A stretch of 64,000 bases of DNA from Siphonodentalium dalli (lineage: Eukaryota > Mollusca > Scaphopoda > Gadilida > Siphonodentaliidae), in the NCBI GenBank assembly GCA_032622095.1, contig CP136062.1, positions 131,147,282 through 131,211,281 on the forward strand, written 5' to 3'. The translations under genes and the position numbers were made by a program. The notes under the pieces are model-generated. The model searched no databases. It had not been told where the DNA came from and was given only the letters and a program-made list of their open reading frames with translations. Below, piece after piece: positions 1 through 10,583 of the stretch. How positions within the stretch are numbered: the stretch's first letter is position 1; each line of letters starts with the position of its first letter.

Positions 1-1093
1 CACAGACAGATCTTCCAAAATATATAATAGACTAGAAGGTGACCCGACTTCGTCCGAGGTTTGACCTTGAATTGTCTATTTTGAAGGCCAAGGTCAAGTG
101 GGGTCACGATTTGACCCGTCCAAAACACTGCCCGAACAAAAGTACCCGTCGAAATCCATCCGGTTTTACCCGATTTGACATTTTAACCCGATTTGATTTC
201 CACTCAAGTATATAAACGCGCCTCATATACACACGCTCATTAATTATCAAGTTTCAACGTAAAGATAAATTACCATCGGTGCCCGAGATATCGCCAAGAC
301 GTCTGAAACAGTCAAATGCATCGGCCGGTTAAGCGTTAACGTGATCTAACGTTATGAACTCTAACGACGTCATAGAAGTTACGCATTGTTTTTATCCTGA
401 TGGAAGATAGTACCACTTCTTCTTGATAATTGAGGCAGATAACTAAAACGGATACATACGCATTATATATCGTTGGAAAGAGGAAACACGAAAGATTCTC
501 ACAGTGTCATTATTATGACTGGCATTTAATTATTCGCGCTGTTTCGAATCGATTTGTAAGCACCGAACTCAAATGAAAGTCCCGTAACACAGCGTAAAAA
601 CAGATTTGACCTCGGCACGTGAAAAGTTGACCTCGGATCTGAAAATCAATATGCCTATGCCACCCCCCGGCCGAAAATACCCCCACATACCAAGTTTCAT
701 CGAAATCGTGTCGGCCGTTTTCGAGTTCATCGCGAACACACACACAGACCACACACAGATACACAGACAGATCTTCCAAAATATATAATAGACTAGAAGG
801 TGACCCGACTTCGTCCGGGGTTTGACCTTGAATTGTCTATTTTGAAGGCCAAGGTCAAGTGGGGTCACGATTTGACCCGTCCAAAACACTGCCCGAACAA
901 AAGTACCCGTCGAAATCCATCCGGTTTTACCCGATTTGACATTTTAACCCGATTTGATTTCCACTCAAGTATATAAACGCGCCTCATATACACACGCTCA
1001 TTAATTATCAAGTTTCAACGTAAAGATAAATTACCATCGGTGCCCGAGATATCGCCAAGACGTCTGAAACAATCAAATGCATCGGCCGGTTAA

Positions 1094-1893
1094 CTGATTG
1101 AACGCCGGCGACGAGATATCTCGTCGCCCGACGTCATGGCGTTGCACGCCGGCGACGAGATATCTCGTCGCCCATATTTACATTCCGTCCTTTCGGTTTC
1201 CGAATTCTCGGTTTATGTTCCCTGTACCAATATATATCGTCTGCTAATTGAAAATTACTATACAAACGTTATTCACGATATTATCTATTTCTTATATATT
1301 AACCATTCTGATAGTTTTATCATATAATTCACGGTAAGAGGCATGCTGAACGCCGCGTCAGCAACCCAGCCCATGCGTGAAGTGAGAAGACCGCGCCGAT
1401 TTACGGATCATTATGAAATGTTTCATGGTTTTGTCCGGGTTTGTCAAGTGACCGAAATGAGATCGTATAAATACGTTGGTTATATAATTGTATTGCTCCA
1501 AATCATGATATGTGAATTTTAATCATTGCTATTAACGATTCAAATAACAACCTGCACATTGTAAATCATAAAATGAATAAATAATATTCAAATAATTCAA
1601 ATTAAATTCCCATTTATAGGGCTACGTGTTTTTGATGTCATAATCTCGGATGTGAAATCACTGGAAAGTCAAGTGATCATCCATGCGTATCGCTTGTTTT
1701 GGGTACGTGTTGCAGTGAAGACGGTCCAATTGTTTTATATGCACGCAGATAAGAAATTATTGGTGTTAAATATTACATACAATGTGTTATATATAGCAAT
1801 AATGGAGCAACGAACATCAAAGTTTGATGTCACATGCGTCATGACGTCGCTACAGGGGCGACGTAATCCACCGGGAAGCTGGCGTTCAATCAG
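1094..1893. mobile_element. 800-bp MITE with TTAA target duplication
   Basis: The ends are inverted repeats of 13 bp (CTGATTGAACGCC at 1094 and its complement ending at 1893), flanked on both sides by TTAA (1090-1093 and 1894-1897). The first 761-bp unit preserves the empty site with a single TTAA near position 330, so the insertion boundaries are directly demonstrated. TTAA targeting is typical of piggyBac-type transposases, but the TIR does not start with the CCCT/CCCTTT seen in many piggyBacs, so the superfamily is open. No transposase is encoded, so it is non-autonomous. The short ORFs inside are not credible genes. Confidence 0.93.
1107..1172. repeat. Duplicated perfect 22-bp palindrome in MITE
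   Basis: A perfect 22-bp palindrome (half site GGCGACGAGAT) occurs at 1107-1128 and again at 1151-1172, 44 bp apart, just inside the left end of the TTAA element. A related GGCGACG word lies near the right end (about 1857-1863). Subterminal repeats of this kind often bind transposase; that role is inferred. Confidence 0.85.
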
Positions 1894-2371
1894 TTAAGCG
1901 TTAACGTGATCTAACGTTATGAACTCTAACGACGTCATAGAAGTTACGCATTGTTTTTATCCTGATGGAAGATAGTACCACTTCTTCTTGATAATTGAGG
2001 CAGATAACTAAAACGGATACATACGCATTATATATCGTTGGAAAGAGGAAACACGAAAGATTCTCACAGTGTCATTATTATGACTGGCATTTAATTATTC
2101 GCGCTGTTTCGAATCGATTTGTAAGCACCGAACTCAAATGAAAGTCCCGTAACACAGTGTAAAAACCGATTTGACCTCGGCACGTGAAAAGTTGACCTCG
2201 GATCTGAAAATCAATATGCCTATGCCACCCCCGGCCGAAAATACCCCCACATACCAAGTTTCATCGAAATCGTGTCGGCCGTTTTCGAGTTCATCGCGAA
2301 CACACACACAGACCACACACAGACCACACACAGATACACAGACAGATCTTCCAAAATATATAATAGACTAG

Positions 2372-5300
2372 AAGGTGACCCGACTTCGTCCGGGCTTTGA
2401 CCTTGAATTTGCCATTTTGAAGGTCAAGGTCAAGTGGGGTCACGATTTGACCAGTCCAAAAACACTGCCCGGACAAAAGTACCCGACAAACGTGCCCGTC
2501 GAAATCCATCCGGTTTTACCCGATTTGACCTTGAATTGATAATTTTGAAGGTCAAGGTCTGGTCGGGGTCACGATTGTACCCGTCCAAATCAATCAGTGG
2601 ACAAAAGTAACACCATGTATCAAATTTCGTCGAAATCCCATCAAAATTGGCGATTTGACCTTGAAGTTACCCGATTTCAAGGTCAAGGTCACGTCGCACG
2701 GGCAAATGAATATGCTTATGAGACTCGCCATAAGAAAGTACCCCCACATACCAAGTTTCGTCGAAATCCCGTGATATTCGGGCGTTTGACCTTGAAATGA
2801 CCCAATTTCAAGGTCAAGGTGACGTCGCACGGACAAATTAATATGCCTATGTTCGTCCCCGGCCGAAAATACCCCCACATACCAAGTTTCATCGAAATCG
2901 GCTGGGCCATTTTCGAGTCCATCGATTACACACACACAGACAGATACACACACACACACAGATCTTTCAAAATATATAATAGACTAGAAGGTGACCCGAC
3001 TTCGTCCGGGCTTTGACCTTGAATTGGCCATTTTGAAGGTCAAGGTCAAGTGGGGTCACGATTTTACCAGTCCAAAAACACTGCCCGGACAAAAGTACCC
3101 GACAAACGTGCCCGTCGAAATCCATCCGGTTTTACCCGATTTGACCTTGAATTGATAATTTTGAAGGTCAAGGTCTGGTCGGGGTCACGATTGTACCCGT
3201 CCAAATCAATCAGTGGACAAAAGTAACCCCACGTATCAAATTTCGTCGAAATCCCATCAAAATTGGCGATTTGACCTTGAAGTTACCCGATTTCAAGGTC
3301 AAGGTCACGTCGCACGGGCAAATGAATATGCTTATGAGACTCGCCATAAGAAAGTACCCCCACATACCAAGTTTCGTCGAAATCCCGTGATATTCGGGCG
3401 TTTGACCTTGAAATGACCCGATTTCAAGGTCAAGGTGACGTCGCACGGACAAATTAATATGCCTATGTTCGTCCCCGGCCGAAAATACCCCCACATACCA
3501 AGTTTCATCGAAATCGGCTGGGCCATTTTCGAGTCCATCGATTACACACACACAGACAGATACACACACACACACAGATCTTTCAAAATATATAATAGAC
3601 TAGAAGGTGACCCGACTTCGTCCGGGCTTTGACCTTGAATTGGCCATTTTGAAGGTCAAGGTCAAGTGGGGTCACGATTTGACCAGTCCAAAAACACTGC
3701 CCGGACAAAAGTACCCGACAAACGTGCCCGTCGAAATCCATCCGGTTTTACCCGATTTGACCTTGAATTGATAATTTTGAAGGTCAAGGTCTGGTCGGGG
3801 TCACGATTGTACCCGTCCAAATCAATCAGTGGACAAAAGTAACACCATGTATCAAATTTCGTCGAAATCCCATCAAAATTGGCGATTTGACCTTGAAGTT
3901 ACCCGATTTCAAGGTCAAGGTCACGTCGCACGGGCAAATGAATATGCTTATGAGACTCGCCATAAGAAAGTACCCCCACATACCAAGTTTCGTCGAAATC
4001 CCGTGATATTCGGGCGTTTGACCTTGAAATGACCCAATTTCAAGGTCAAGGTGACGTCGCACGGACAAATTAATATGCCTATGTTCGTCCCCGGCCGAAA
4101 ATACCCCCACATACCAAGTTTCATCGAAATCGGCTGGGCCATTTTCGAGTCCATCGATTACACACACACAGACAGATACACACACACACACAGATCTTTC
4201 AAAATATATAATAGACTAGAAGGTGACCCGACTTCGTCCGGGCTTTGACCTTGAATTGGCCATTTTGAAGGTCAAGGTCAAGTGGGGTCACGATTTTACC
4301 AGTCCAAAAACACTGCCCGGACAAAAGTACCCGACAAACGTGCCCGTCGAAATCCATCCGGTTTTACCCGATTTGACCTTGAATTGATAATTTTGAAGGT
4401 CAAGGTCTGGTCGGGGTCACGATTGTACCCGTCCAAATCAATCAGTGGACAAAAGTAACCCCACGTATCAAATTTCGTCGAAATCCCATCAAAATTGGCG
4501 ATTTGACCTTGAAGTTACCCGATTTCAAGGTCAAGGTCACGTCGCACGGGCAAATGAATATGCTTATGAGACTCGCCATAAGAAAGTACCCCCACATACC
4601 AAGTTTCGTCGAAATCCCGTGATATTCGGGCGTTTGACCTTGAAATGACCCGATTTCAAGGTCAAGGTGACGTCGCACGGACAAATTAATATGCCTATGT
4701 TCGTCCCCGGCCGAAAATACCCCCACATACCAAGTTTCATCGAAATCGGCTGGGCCATTTTCGAGTCCATCGATTACACACACACAGACAGATACACACA
4801 CACACACAGATCTTTCAAAATATATAATAGACTAGAAGGTGACCCGACTTCGTCCGGGCTTTGACCTTGAATTGGCCATTTTGAAGGTCAAGGTCAAGTG
4901 GGGTCACGATTTGACCAGTCCAAAAACACTGCCCGGACAAAAGTACCCGACAAACGTGCCCGTCGAAATCCATCCGGTTTTACCCGATTTGACCTTGAAT
5001 TGATAATTTTGAAGGTCAAGGTCTGGTCGGGGTCATGATTGTACCCGTCCAAATCAATCAGTGGACAAAAGTAACCCCACGTATCAAATTTCGTCGAAAT
5101 CCCATCAAAATTGGCGATTTGACCTTGAAGTTACCCGATTTCAAGGTCAAGGTCACGTCGCACGGGCAAATGAATATGCTTATGAGACTCGCCATAAGAA
5201 AGTACCCCCACATACCAAGTTTCGTCGAAATCCCGTGATATTCGGGCGTTTGACCTTGAAATGACCCGATTTCAAGGTCAAGGTGACGTCGCACGGACAA

Positions 5301-5451
5301 ATTAATATGCCTATGTTCGTCCCCGGCCGAAAATACCCCCACATACCAAGTTTCATCGAAATCGGCTGGGCCATTTTCGAGTCCATCGATTACACACACA
5401 CAGACAGATACACACACAGACACAGATCTTTCAAAATATATAATAGACTAG
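2372..5451. repeat. 616-bp tandem array, five units
   Basis: Five consecutive units of exactly 616 bp (2372-2987, 2988-3603, 3604-4219, 4220-4835, 4836-5451), nearly identical. Each begins after CTAG with GTGACCCGACTTCGTCCGGG and ends in (CA)n, an AT-rich stretch and CTAG. Within a unit there are degenerate submodules of about 110-125 bp. Each combines a TGACCTTGAA...TTCAAGGTCA hairpin, a GTCGCACGG word and an ACCAAGTTTCRTCGAAATC word. The recurring 121-, 68- and 67-residue ORFs overlap on both strands, follow the repeat period and have no protein-like features; I do not regard them as genes. Confidence 0.95.
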
Positions 5452-5969
5452 CCGATGAGCCCGACGTTGTCCGGGCTATTCAAAAACCAAATTTCAAGTC
5501 GATAGCTCCACCCGTTTCCGAGATCTGGTCTGCGCATGCGCGAAGCTGGCGTCGCACGGGCTCGGCGACCCGATAAAATTTGTATCCGGGGCAAGACACA
5601 TTCACATACCAAATTTCAAGTCGATAGCTCCACCCGTTGTCGAGATCTCGTCTGCGCATGCGCGAAGCTGGCGTCGCACGGGCTCGGCGACCCGATAAAA
5701 TTCGCATCCGGGGCAAGATACATTCACATACCAAATATCAAGTCGATAGCTCAACCAGTTTCCGAGATCTCGTCTGCGCATGCGCGAAGCGGGCGCCGCA
5801 CGGGCTCGCCAATACGACAACGTTCACCGCCTGGTCAAACTACACACACGTACCAAGTTTCGTCCCGATCGGTAGAGAATCGTAGATTTGTATAAATGAC
5901 AGACAGACAGACAAACAAACAAACATACATACATACAGACAGAGGTCTTCAAAATATATATGAGACTAG
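5452..5969. repeat. Helitron-like block 1, three 122-bp core repeats
   Basis: The block starts after CTAG with GATGAGCCCGACGTTGTCC, then has three 122-bp tandem repeats, a unique segment (CGACAACGTTCACCGCCTGG), an ACAG/AAAC/ATAC tetranucleotide microsatellite at about 5898-5943 and a final AT-rich GAGACTAG. Each 122-bp repeat carries TGCGCATGCGC (about 5531, 5653, 5775). Core tandem repeat plus microsatellite plus conserved end is the hallmark of pearl-type elements. Confidence 0.9.
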
Positions 5970-6547
5970 AAGGTGACCCGACTTCGTCCGGGCTTTGACC
6001 TTGAATTGCCCATTTTAAAGGTCAAGGTCAAGTGGGGTCACGTATTGACCAGTCCAAAAACACTGCCCGGACAAAAGTACCCGACAAACGTGCCCGTCGA
6101 AATCCATCCGGTTTTACCCGATTTGACCTTGAATTGATCATTTTGAAGGTCAAGGTCTGGTCGGGGTCACGATTGGACCCGTCCAAAACAATCGGTGAAC
6201 AAAAGTAACCCCACGTATCAAATTTCGTCGAAATCCCATCAAAATTGGCGATTTTACCTTGAAGTTACCCGATTTCAAGGTCAAGGTCACGTCGCACGGG
6301 CAAATGAATATGCTTATGAGACTCGCCATAAGAAGGTACCCCCACATACCAAGTTTCATCGAAATCCCGTGATATTCGGGCGTTTGACCTTGAAATTACC
6401 CGATTTCAAGGTCAAGGTCACGTCGCACGGGCAAATCAATAGGCCTATGTTAACCCCCGGCCGAAAATACCCCCACGTACCAAGTTTCATCGAAATCGGG
6501 TCGGTCGTTTTTGAGGTCTTCGATTACACACACACAGACAGATACAC

Positions 6548-6594
<47 letters not shown>

Positions 6595-6619
6595 TCTTTC
6601 AAAATATATAATAGACTAG
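5970..6619. repeat. Solitary 616-family unit with expanded CA tract
   Basis: A diverged single unit of the 616-bp family sits between two 122-bp-core blocks. It is 650 bp, longer mainly through an expanded CA microsatellite (6551-6592), and it ends in CTAG like its relatives. The alternation of the two families end to end suggests that both use the same terminus. Confidence 0.88.
6551..6592. repeat. (CA)n microsatellite
   Basis: An uninterrupted CA dinucleotide run of about 42 bp forms the microsatellite tail of the solitary 616-family unit. Confidence 0.97.
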
Positions 6620-7133
6620 CTGATGAGCCCGACGTTGTCCGGGCTATTCAAAAACCAAATTTCATGTCGATAGCTCCACCCGTTTCCGATATCTGGTCTG
6701 CGCATGCGCGAAGCTGGCGTCGCACGGGCTCGGCGACCCGATAAAATTCGTATCCGGGGCAAGATACATTCACATACCAAATTTCAAGTCGATAGCTCCA
6801 CCCGTTTCCGAGATCTCGTCTGCGCATGCGCGAAGCTGGCGTCGCACGGGCTCGGCGACCCGATAAAATTCGTATCCGGGGCAAGATACATTCACATACC
6901 AAATGTCAAGTCGATAGCTCCACCCGTTTCCGAGATCTCTTCTGCGCATGCGCAAAGCGGGCGCCGCACGGGCATGCCAATACGACAACGTTCACCGCCT
7001 GGTCAAACTACACACACGTACCAAGTTTCGTCCCGATCGGTCGAGAATCGTAGATTTGTATTAATGACAAACATACAGACAGACAGACAGACAAACAAAC
7101 AGACAGAGGTCTTCAAAATATATATGAGACTAG
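6620..7133. repeat. Helitron-like block 2, three 122-bp core repeats
   Basis: Same architecture as the block at 5452: opening GATGAGCCCGACGTTG hairpin, three 122-bp repeats with TGCGCATGCGC at about 6699, 6821 and 6943, an ACAG/AAAC microsatellite and terminal GAGACTAG. It starts directly after the CTAG of the preceding unit. Confidence 0.9.
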
Positions 7134-7650
7134 CCGATGAGCCCGACGTTGTCCGGGCTATTCAAAAACAAAATTTCAAGTCGATAGCTCTACCCGTTTC
7201 CGAGATCTGGTCTGCGCATGCGCGAAGCTGGCGTCGCACGGGCTCGGCGACCCGATAAAATTCGTATCCGGGGCAAGATACATTCACATAGCAAATTTCA
7301 AGTCGATAGCTCCACCCGTTTCCGAGATCTCGTCTGCGCATGCGCGAAGCTGGTGTCGCACGGGCTCGGCGACCCGATAAAATTCGTATCCGGGGCAAGA
7401 TACATTCACATAGCAAATTTCAAGTCGATAGCTCTACCCGTTTCCGAGATCTCGTCTGCGCATGCGCGAAGCGGGCACCGCACGGGCTCGCCAATACGAC
7501 AACGTTCACCGCCTGGTCAAACTACACACACGTACCAAGTTTCGTCCCGATCGGTCGAGAATCGTAGATTTGTATAAATGACAGACAGACAAACAAACAA
7601 ACAAACAAACAAACATACATACAGACAGAGGTCTTCAAAATATATATGAG
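7134..7650. repeat. Helitron-like block 3, last of the array
   Basis: Third 122-bp-core block, with TGCGCATGCGC at about 7213, 7335 and 7457 and a long CAAA/CATA microsatellite. It ends in TATATATGAG and lacks the CTAG present in the other units, because a tRNA-like repeat begins there. Confidence 0.9.
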
Positions 7651-7845
7651 ATATGGCAGAGCACCATGTTATATATACGTCTCCGAGACATGCGGCGTCG
7701 GAATATAGCGGCCATTTGAGCTTCCTTTTACGGGTCTCTTCGGTGGCCGTGTGGTATTGACGTCGGACTTTGAGTTGCAAGGCGGGCTCGCCGTCATGGG
7801 CCGAATGCATGCACGCGGGTATCGAATCTCAGCCAAGGAAATGAA
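7651..7845 (+). repeat. tRNA-like repeat (SINE-type), plus strand
   Basis: Has an A-box-like TGGCCGTGTGG (7744-7754) and a B-box-like GGGTATCGAATC (7817-7828) with one extra base. It shares about 180 bp with the repeats at 13857 and 14191, including a conserved stretch upstream of the tRNA-like part (GGCCATTTGAGCTTCC). The long variable-arm spacing suggests a class II (Leu/Ser-like) tRNA ancestor. The B-box insertion suggests that this copy is inactive. Confidence 0.65.
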
Positions 7846-8174
7846 AAGACAGTAGTTAGATTTAAGAAATTTTGGGAAGAGAGGATGGCAGCACTAAGAG
7901 GTGTATAGGTAGATACTATGCACTGAGTCCGCCGTGGAGTCAGGCCATCCGAATTAGGACTTAATATATGACTCTAAGTAAAACACACGTGACATAATTA
8001 TGTTTAAAAAAATCATTTTGTATTCATTATGTACCTTTGTATGGGCTCGACTAAATGATTTTCCATGATAAGAACTTCGGGGAGCGTTCAAGTTGAGTTC
8101 TTGAGTTACTAACTTTGTCAAAGACACCATCGACAGATCATGTGGGAACTCGAACGCCGTAGATAATATACTAT
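7846..8174. other. Unassigned non-coding stretch
   Basis: Between the tRNA-like repeat and the recognisable LINE reading frame. It may be LINE sequence decayed beyond recognition. No motif or ORF I would support. Confidence 0.3.
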
Positions 8175-9230
8175 TATACCCTGTAACGACATGTGAACTA
8201 AACGGTGTGGTTAATACACTGAGTCGCAACAAAGCTGCTGGTTATGATTTCATTTACAATGAAAAAATAATATATGGTGGTCAGCGACTAATCAACCACC
8301 TTTGTCAACTGTTATCTGCCATTCTGCACCATGGTTTTATTCCTGAATCCGCCAAACGAGGTGTTATCATCACACTACATAAAGGAGGTTCAAAACCAAA
8401 ACAGTCGTTTGACAGTTACATGGCTATAACACTGATGCCTGCATTCTACAAATTACTGGAAAAGGTTTTACAAACTCGTATTGAGTCACATGCGCTATAT
8501 ATTGTTGCAGTTAACCCTTTACAACACGGCTTTCAGAAACAGATAAGCTCTATGATGACGTCATATCTAACGCAAGAATGCATCACCCATACAGCTGAAA
8601 GAAATCAGAAATTATATTGTTGTTTCTTAGACGTCTGGAAAGCGTTTGACACCGTATGGGTTGTTGATGGACTCCTCTATAAATTGTACACCAGAGCATC
8701 ACTGGGAGATCGTTCAATGTAGTGTACCAATTGCTTACTGGAGTTTCCAGTTCACTAAAATACAATAACGTTTCCTCAAATTGGTTCTCAATTCAACAGG
8801 CTACAAGGCAGGGAGTATAATTTCGCCGAATTTTTATATGATCTACATTGACGAATTGATCAATATACTCTCAAATAATATATACGGATTTCATATGGAC
8901 ACTATCAATTGTACATGTCCTACGCATGCCTACGATATGTTGTTGTGTTCATTAACCCAGAGTGGGCTTAATTCACTTATTGACACATGTTTCAAATACA
9001 GCAACAAATGGCGCTATAAATACAATTCATCTAAGTCTGTTGTAATTGTTTTCAATGAAACAAAACCGCAATCAAATAAGCGTAGTCGTCAATGGCGCAT
9101 GGGGACTGATCAGTTGACAGAGGTCGATAGTACGATGCACTTTGGCATACCAATTAACAAATACAAACATAAAAAACGAATTTATAGAACATATGTGTGA
9201 TAAATTAAGGAGCACATACATCATTTCGCC
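8175..9230 (+). pseudogene. LINE-A reverse transcriptase, 5' part, frameshifted
   Basis: Non-LTR reverse transcriptase fragment. The first frame (to 8722) shows RNKAAGYD (RT motif 1 region), GVIITLHKGG, ITLMPAFYKLLEKVL and FLDVWKAFDTVW (the catalytic-Asp block A). After a frameshift near 8725 a short stretch (GVSSSLKYNNVSSNW) is in another frame. The next frame (8781-9200) carries ISPNFYMIYIDEL and CPTHAYDMLL, where the family's Y-A-D-D catalytic box has become H-A-Y-D. Another shift near 9185 leads to CDKLRSTYIISPNLGV. It is 5' truncated; no endonuclease domain is seen. The reading breaks at LGV and resumes about 3 kb away at 12223. Dead copy. Confidence 0.88.
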
Positions 9231-9801
9231 CAATTTGGGCGTTTATCTGATGGCTGTTAAATGTCGGATAAATGATGTGGAGGATTTATGTAAATGTTAG
9301 CCCAAACTACATTTCCAAGTAACGATGGTTTTGTTGTTTATTTTGAGCAATAATACCGCATCAGATGAATTCAGCCCAAATATGTTAACAGTTGTCGTGT
9401 AGAACAGTTGCAGTAGGTTAGCGTTATTTAGTATTTGTGGATGTCCCGTAACATGGGGAAAATAGATTACTGCGCTTGAACGAGCATGTGAATTTGTCGT
9501 TTTTAATGTATAGCAATTTGATAATCAATAACAGAGGCATTCTCTGTCAAATACAGTCGCTCTATTTACGGTATTAATTGCGGAACTTTCTAAAGTAAAC
9601 TACGCGTAAACGGGTACATACTGTAAATTATAGAAGGTGTCGGATCGGCCTAATCTCCCCAGGGCCAACTCGCCCCAGTCGATGTGTGCCAATTCGGTAT
9701 ACACTATAAGATGTATCCGAGGCCGAGCCCGACTCGGAATAAAAGTTGTAACCGGGGTGTTATATAGCGTTTGGTCCGTGTGTTTCTCAATGAATATTAT
9801 T

Positions 9802-10110
9802 GAAATTTGGTGTATATGTCCGGGCTGCGACATGGAATACAACGACGTTTGAATTGTTTTTAAATTTACAAATTTGTTGATTTTATTCATTTGTTTTCGT
9901 TCTGAAACAGACTATAAAGGTGTATAAAAGGTGTGAGCGGACTTGATGTCGCGTTATCTTCTTTGATTTTAAATGGACAAGACTGAAATATAGTGCATAT
10001 GTCCGGGTTATGACATGGACAACATTAACGTTTGAATTGTTCTTAAATTCACAAATTTGTTGATTTTATTCAACTTTTCGTTCTTTCATTCTATAAAGTG
10101 TAAACGGTCG
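9802..10110. repeat. Diverged direct duplication, 182-bp offset
   Basis: Segments 9802-9930 and 9984-10110 align directly (GTATATGTCCGGGCTGCGAC versus GCATATGTCCGGGTTATGAC, then AATTGTT, ACAAATTTGTTGATTTTATT). Clear divergence indicates an old duplication. No coding content. Confidence 0.8.
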
Positions 10111-10244
10111 GCCCCATTTAAAAGGTTAAGCGGCTTATGTGCTTAGTGTTATAGGTAATCGGATTAACTAATTGGCGACTCTAAACTATTGTGTTTTGGG
10201 TATTTGAGCTTTTTTGTGAAATAATAATTGAGGACGTGAATACA

Positions 10245-10583
10245 TTTATTTTAAATGATAATAAACACATACAATATAATAACGAACACGAGACATACAT
10301 AATTTATAAACTGTTAACAAAAGATATCAAATTCAATACATGACAAAGATGACTCAGTGAAGTTTATAAAGTGAACATAAAAACATTAAGGTAAGAATCT
10401 TTTTAAGGAATGCAACTTTATTTAATGATAATAAACACATAAATTAAAATAACAAACATGAGACATACATGATTTATAAACTGTTAACAAAATATATCAA
10501 ATTCAATACATGACAAAGATGACTCAGTGAAGTTTATAAAGTGAACATAAAAATATTAAGGTAAGAATCTTTTAAAGCATCAC
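10245..10583. repeat. Two-copy tandem repeat of about 170 bp
   Basis: Units 10245-10415 and 10416-10583 are close copies (both contain AATGATAATAAACACAT, GACAAAGATGACTCAGTGAA and GGTAAGAATCTTTT). AT-rich, no ORF. Confidence 0.88.

Larger units (their letters stand above)
1..2371. repeat. 761-bp tandem repeat, Helitron-like (pearl-type), two units
   Basis: Two head-to-tail units, 36-796 and 797-2371, each starting just after CTAG and ending in a CA/ACAG microsatellite followed by an AT-rich stretch and CTAG. The second unit is longer by 804 bp because of an inserted MITE (1094-1893 plus its duplicated TTAA) and about 10 bp of microsatellite. Each unit opens with a small hairpin (CCCGAC...GTCCGGG). 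Positions 1-35 are the tail of a preceding unit. A tandem core, a microsatellite and a conserved end ending CTRR is the layout of bivalve pearl/CvA Helitron-like elements; assignment to Helitrons is inference, as no Rep-helicase is seen. Confidence 0.85.

Noticed and set aside
2594..5576. Recurring 121-, 68-, 67- and 65-residue ORFs as genes
   Set aside because: They occur on both strands with the 616-bp period, overlap each other and vary only as the repeat does; they are by-products of the tandem repeat.
6616..6660. Hammerhead ribozyme at CTGATGAGCCCGACGTTG
   Set aside because: CTGATGA plus a stem fits half of the core, but the required GAAA after the stem is absent (TATTC instead) and other copies read CCGATGA or GAAGGTGA.
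5898..7625. CRISPR array from regular 122-bp repeats
   Set aside because: Contiguous tandem repeats without unique spacers, in a eukaryotic context.
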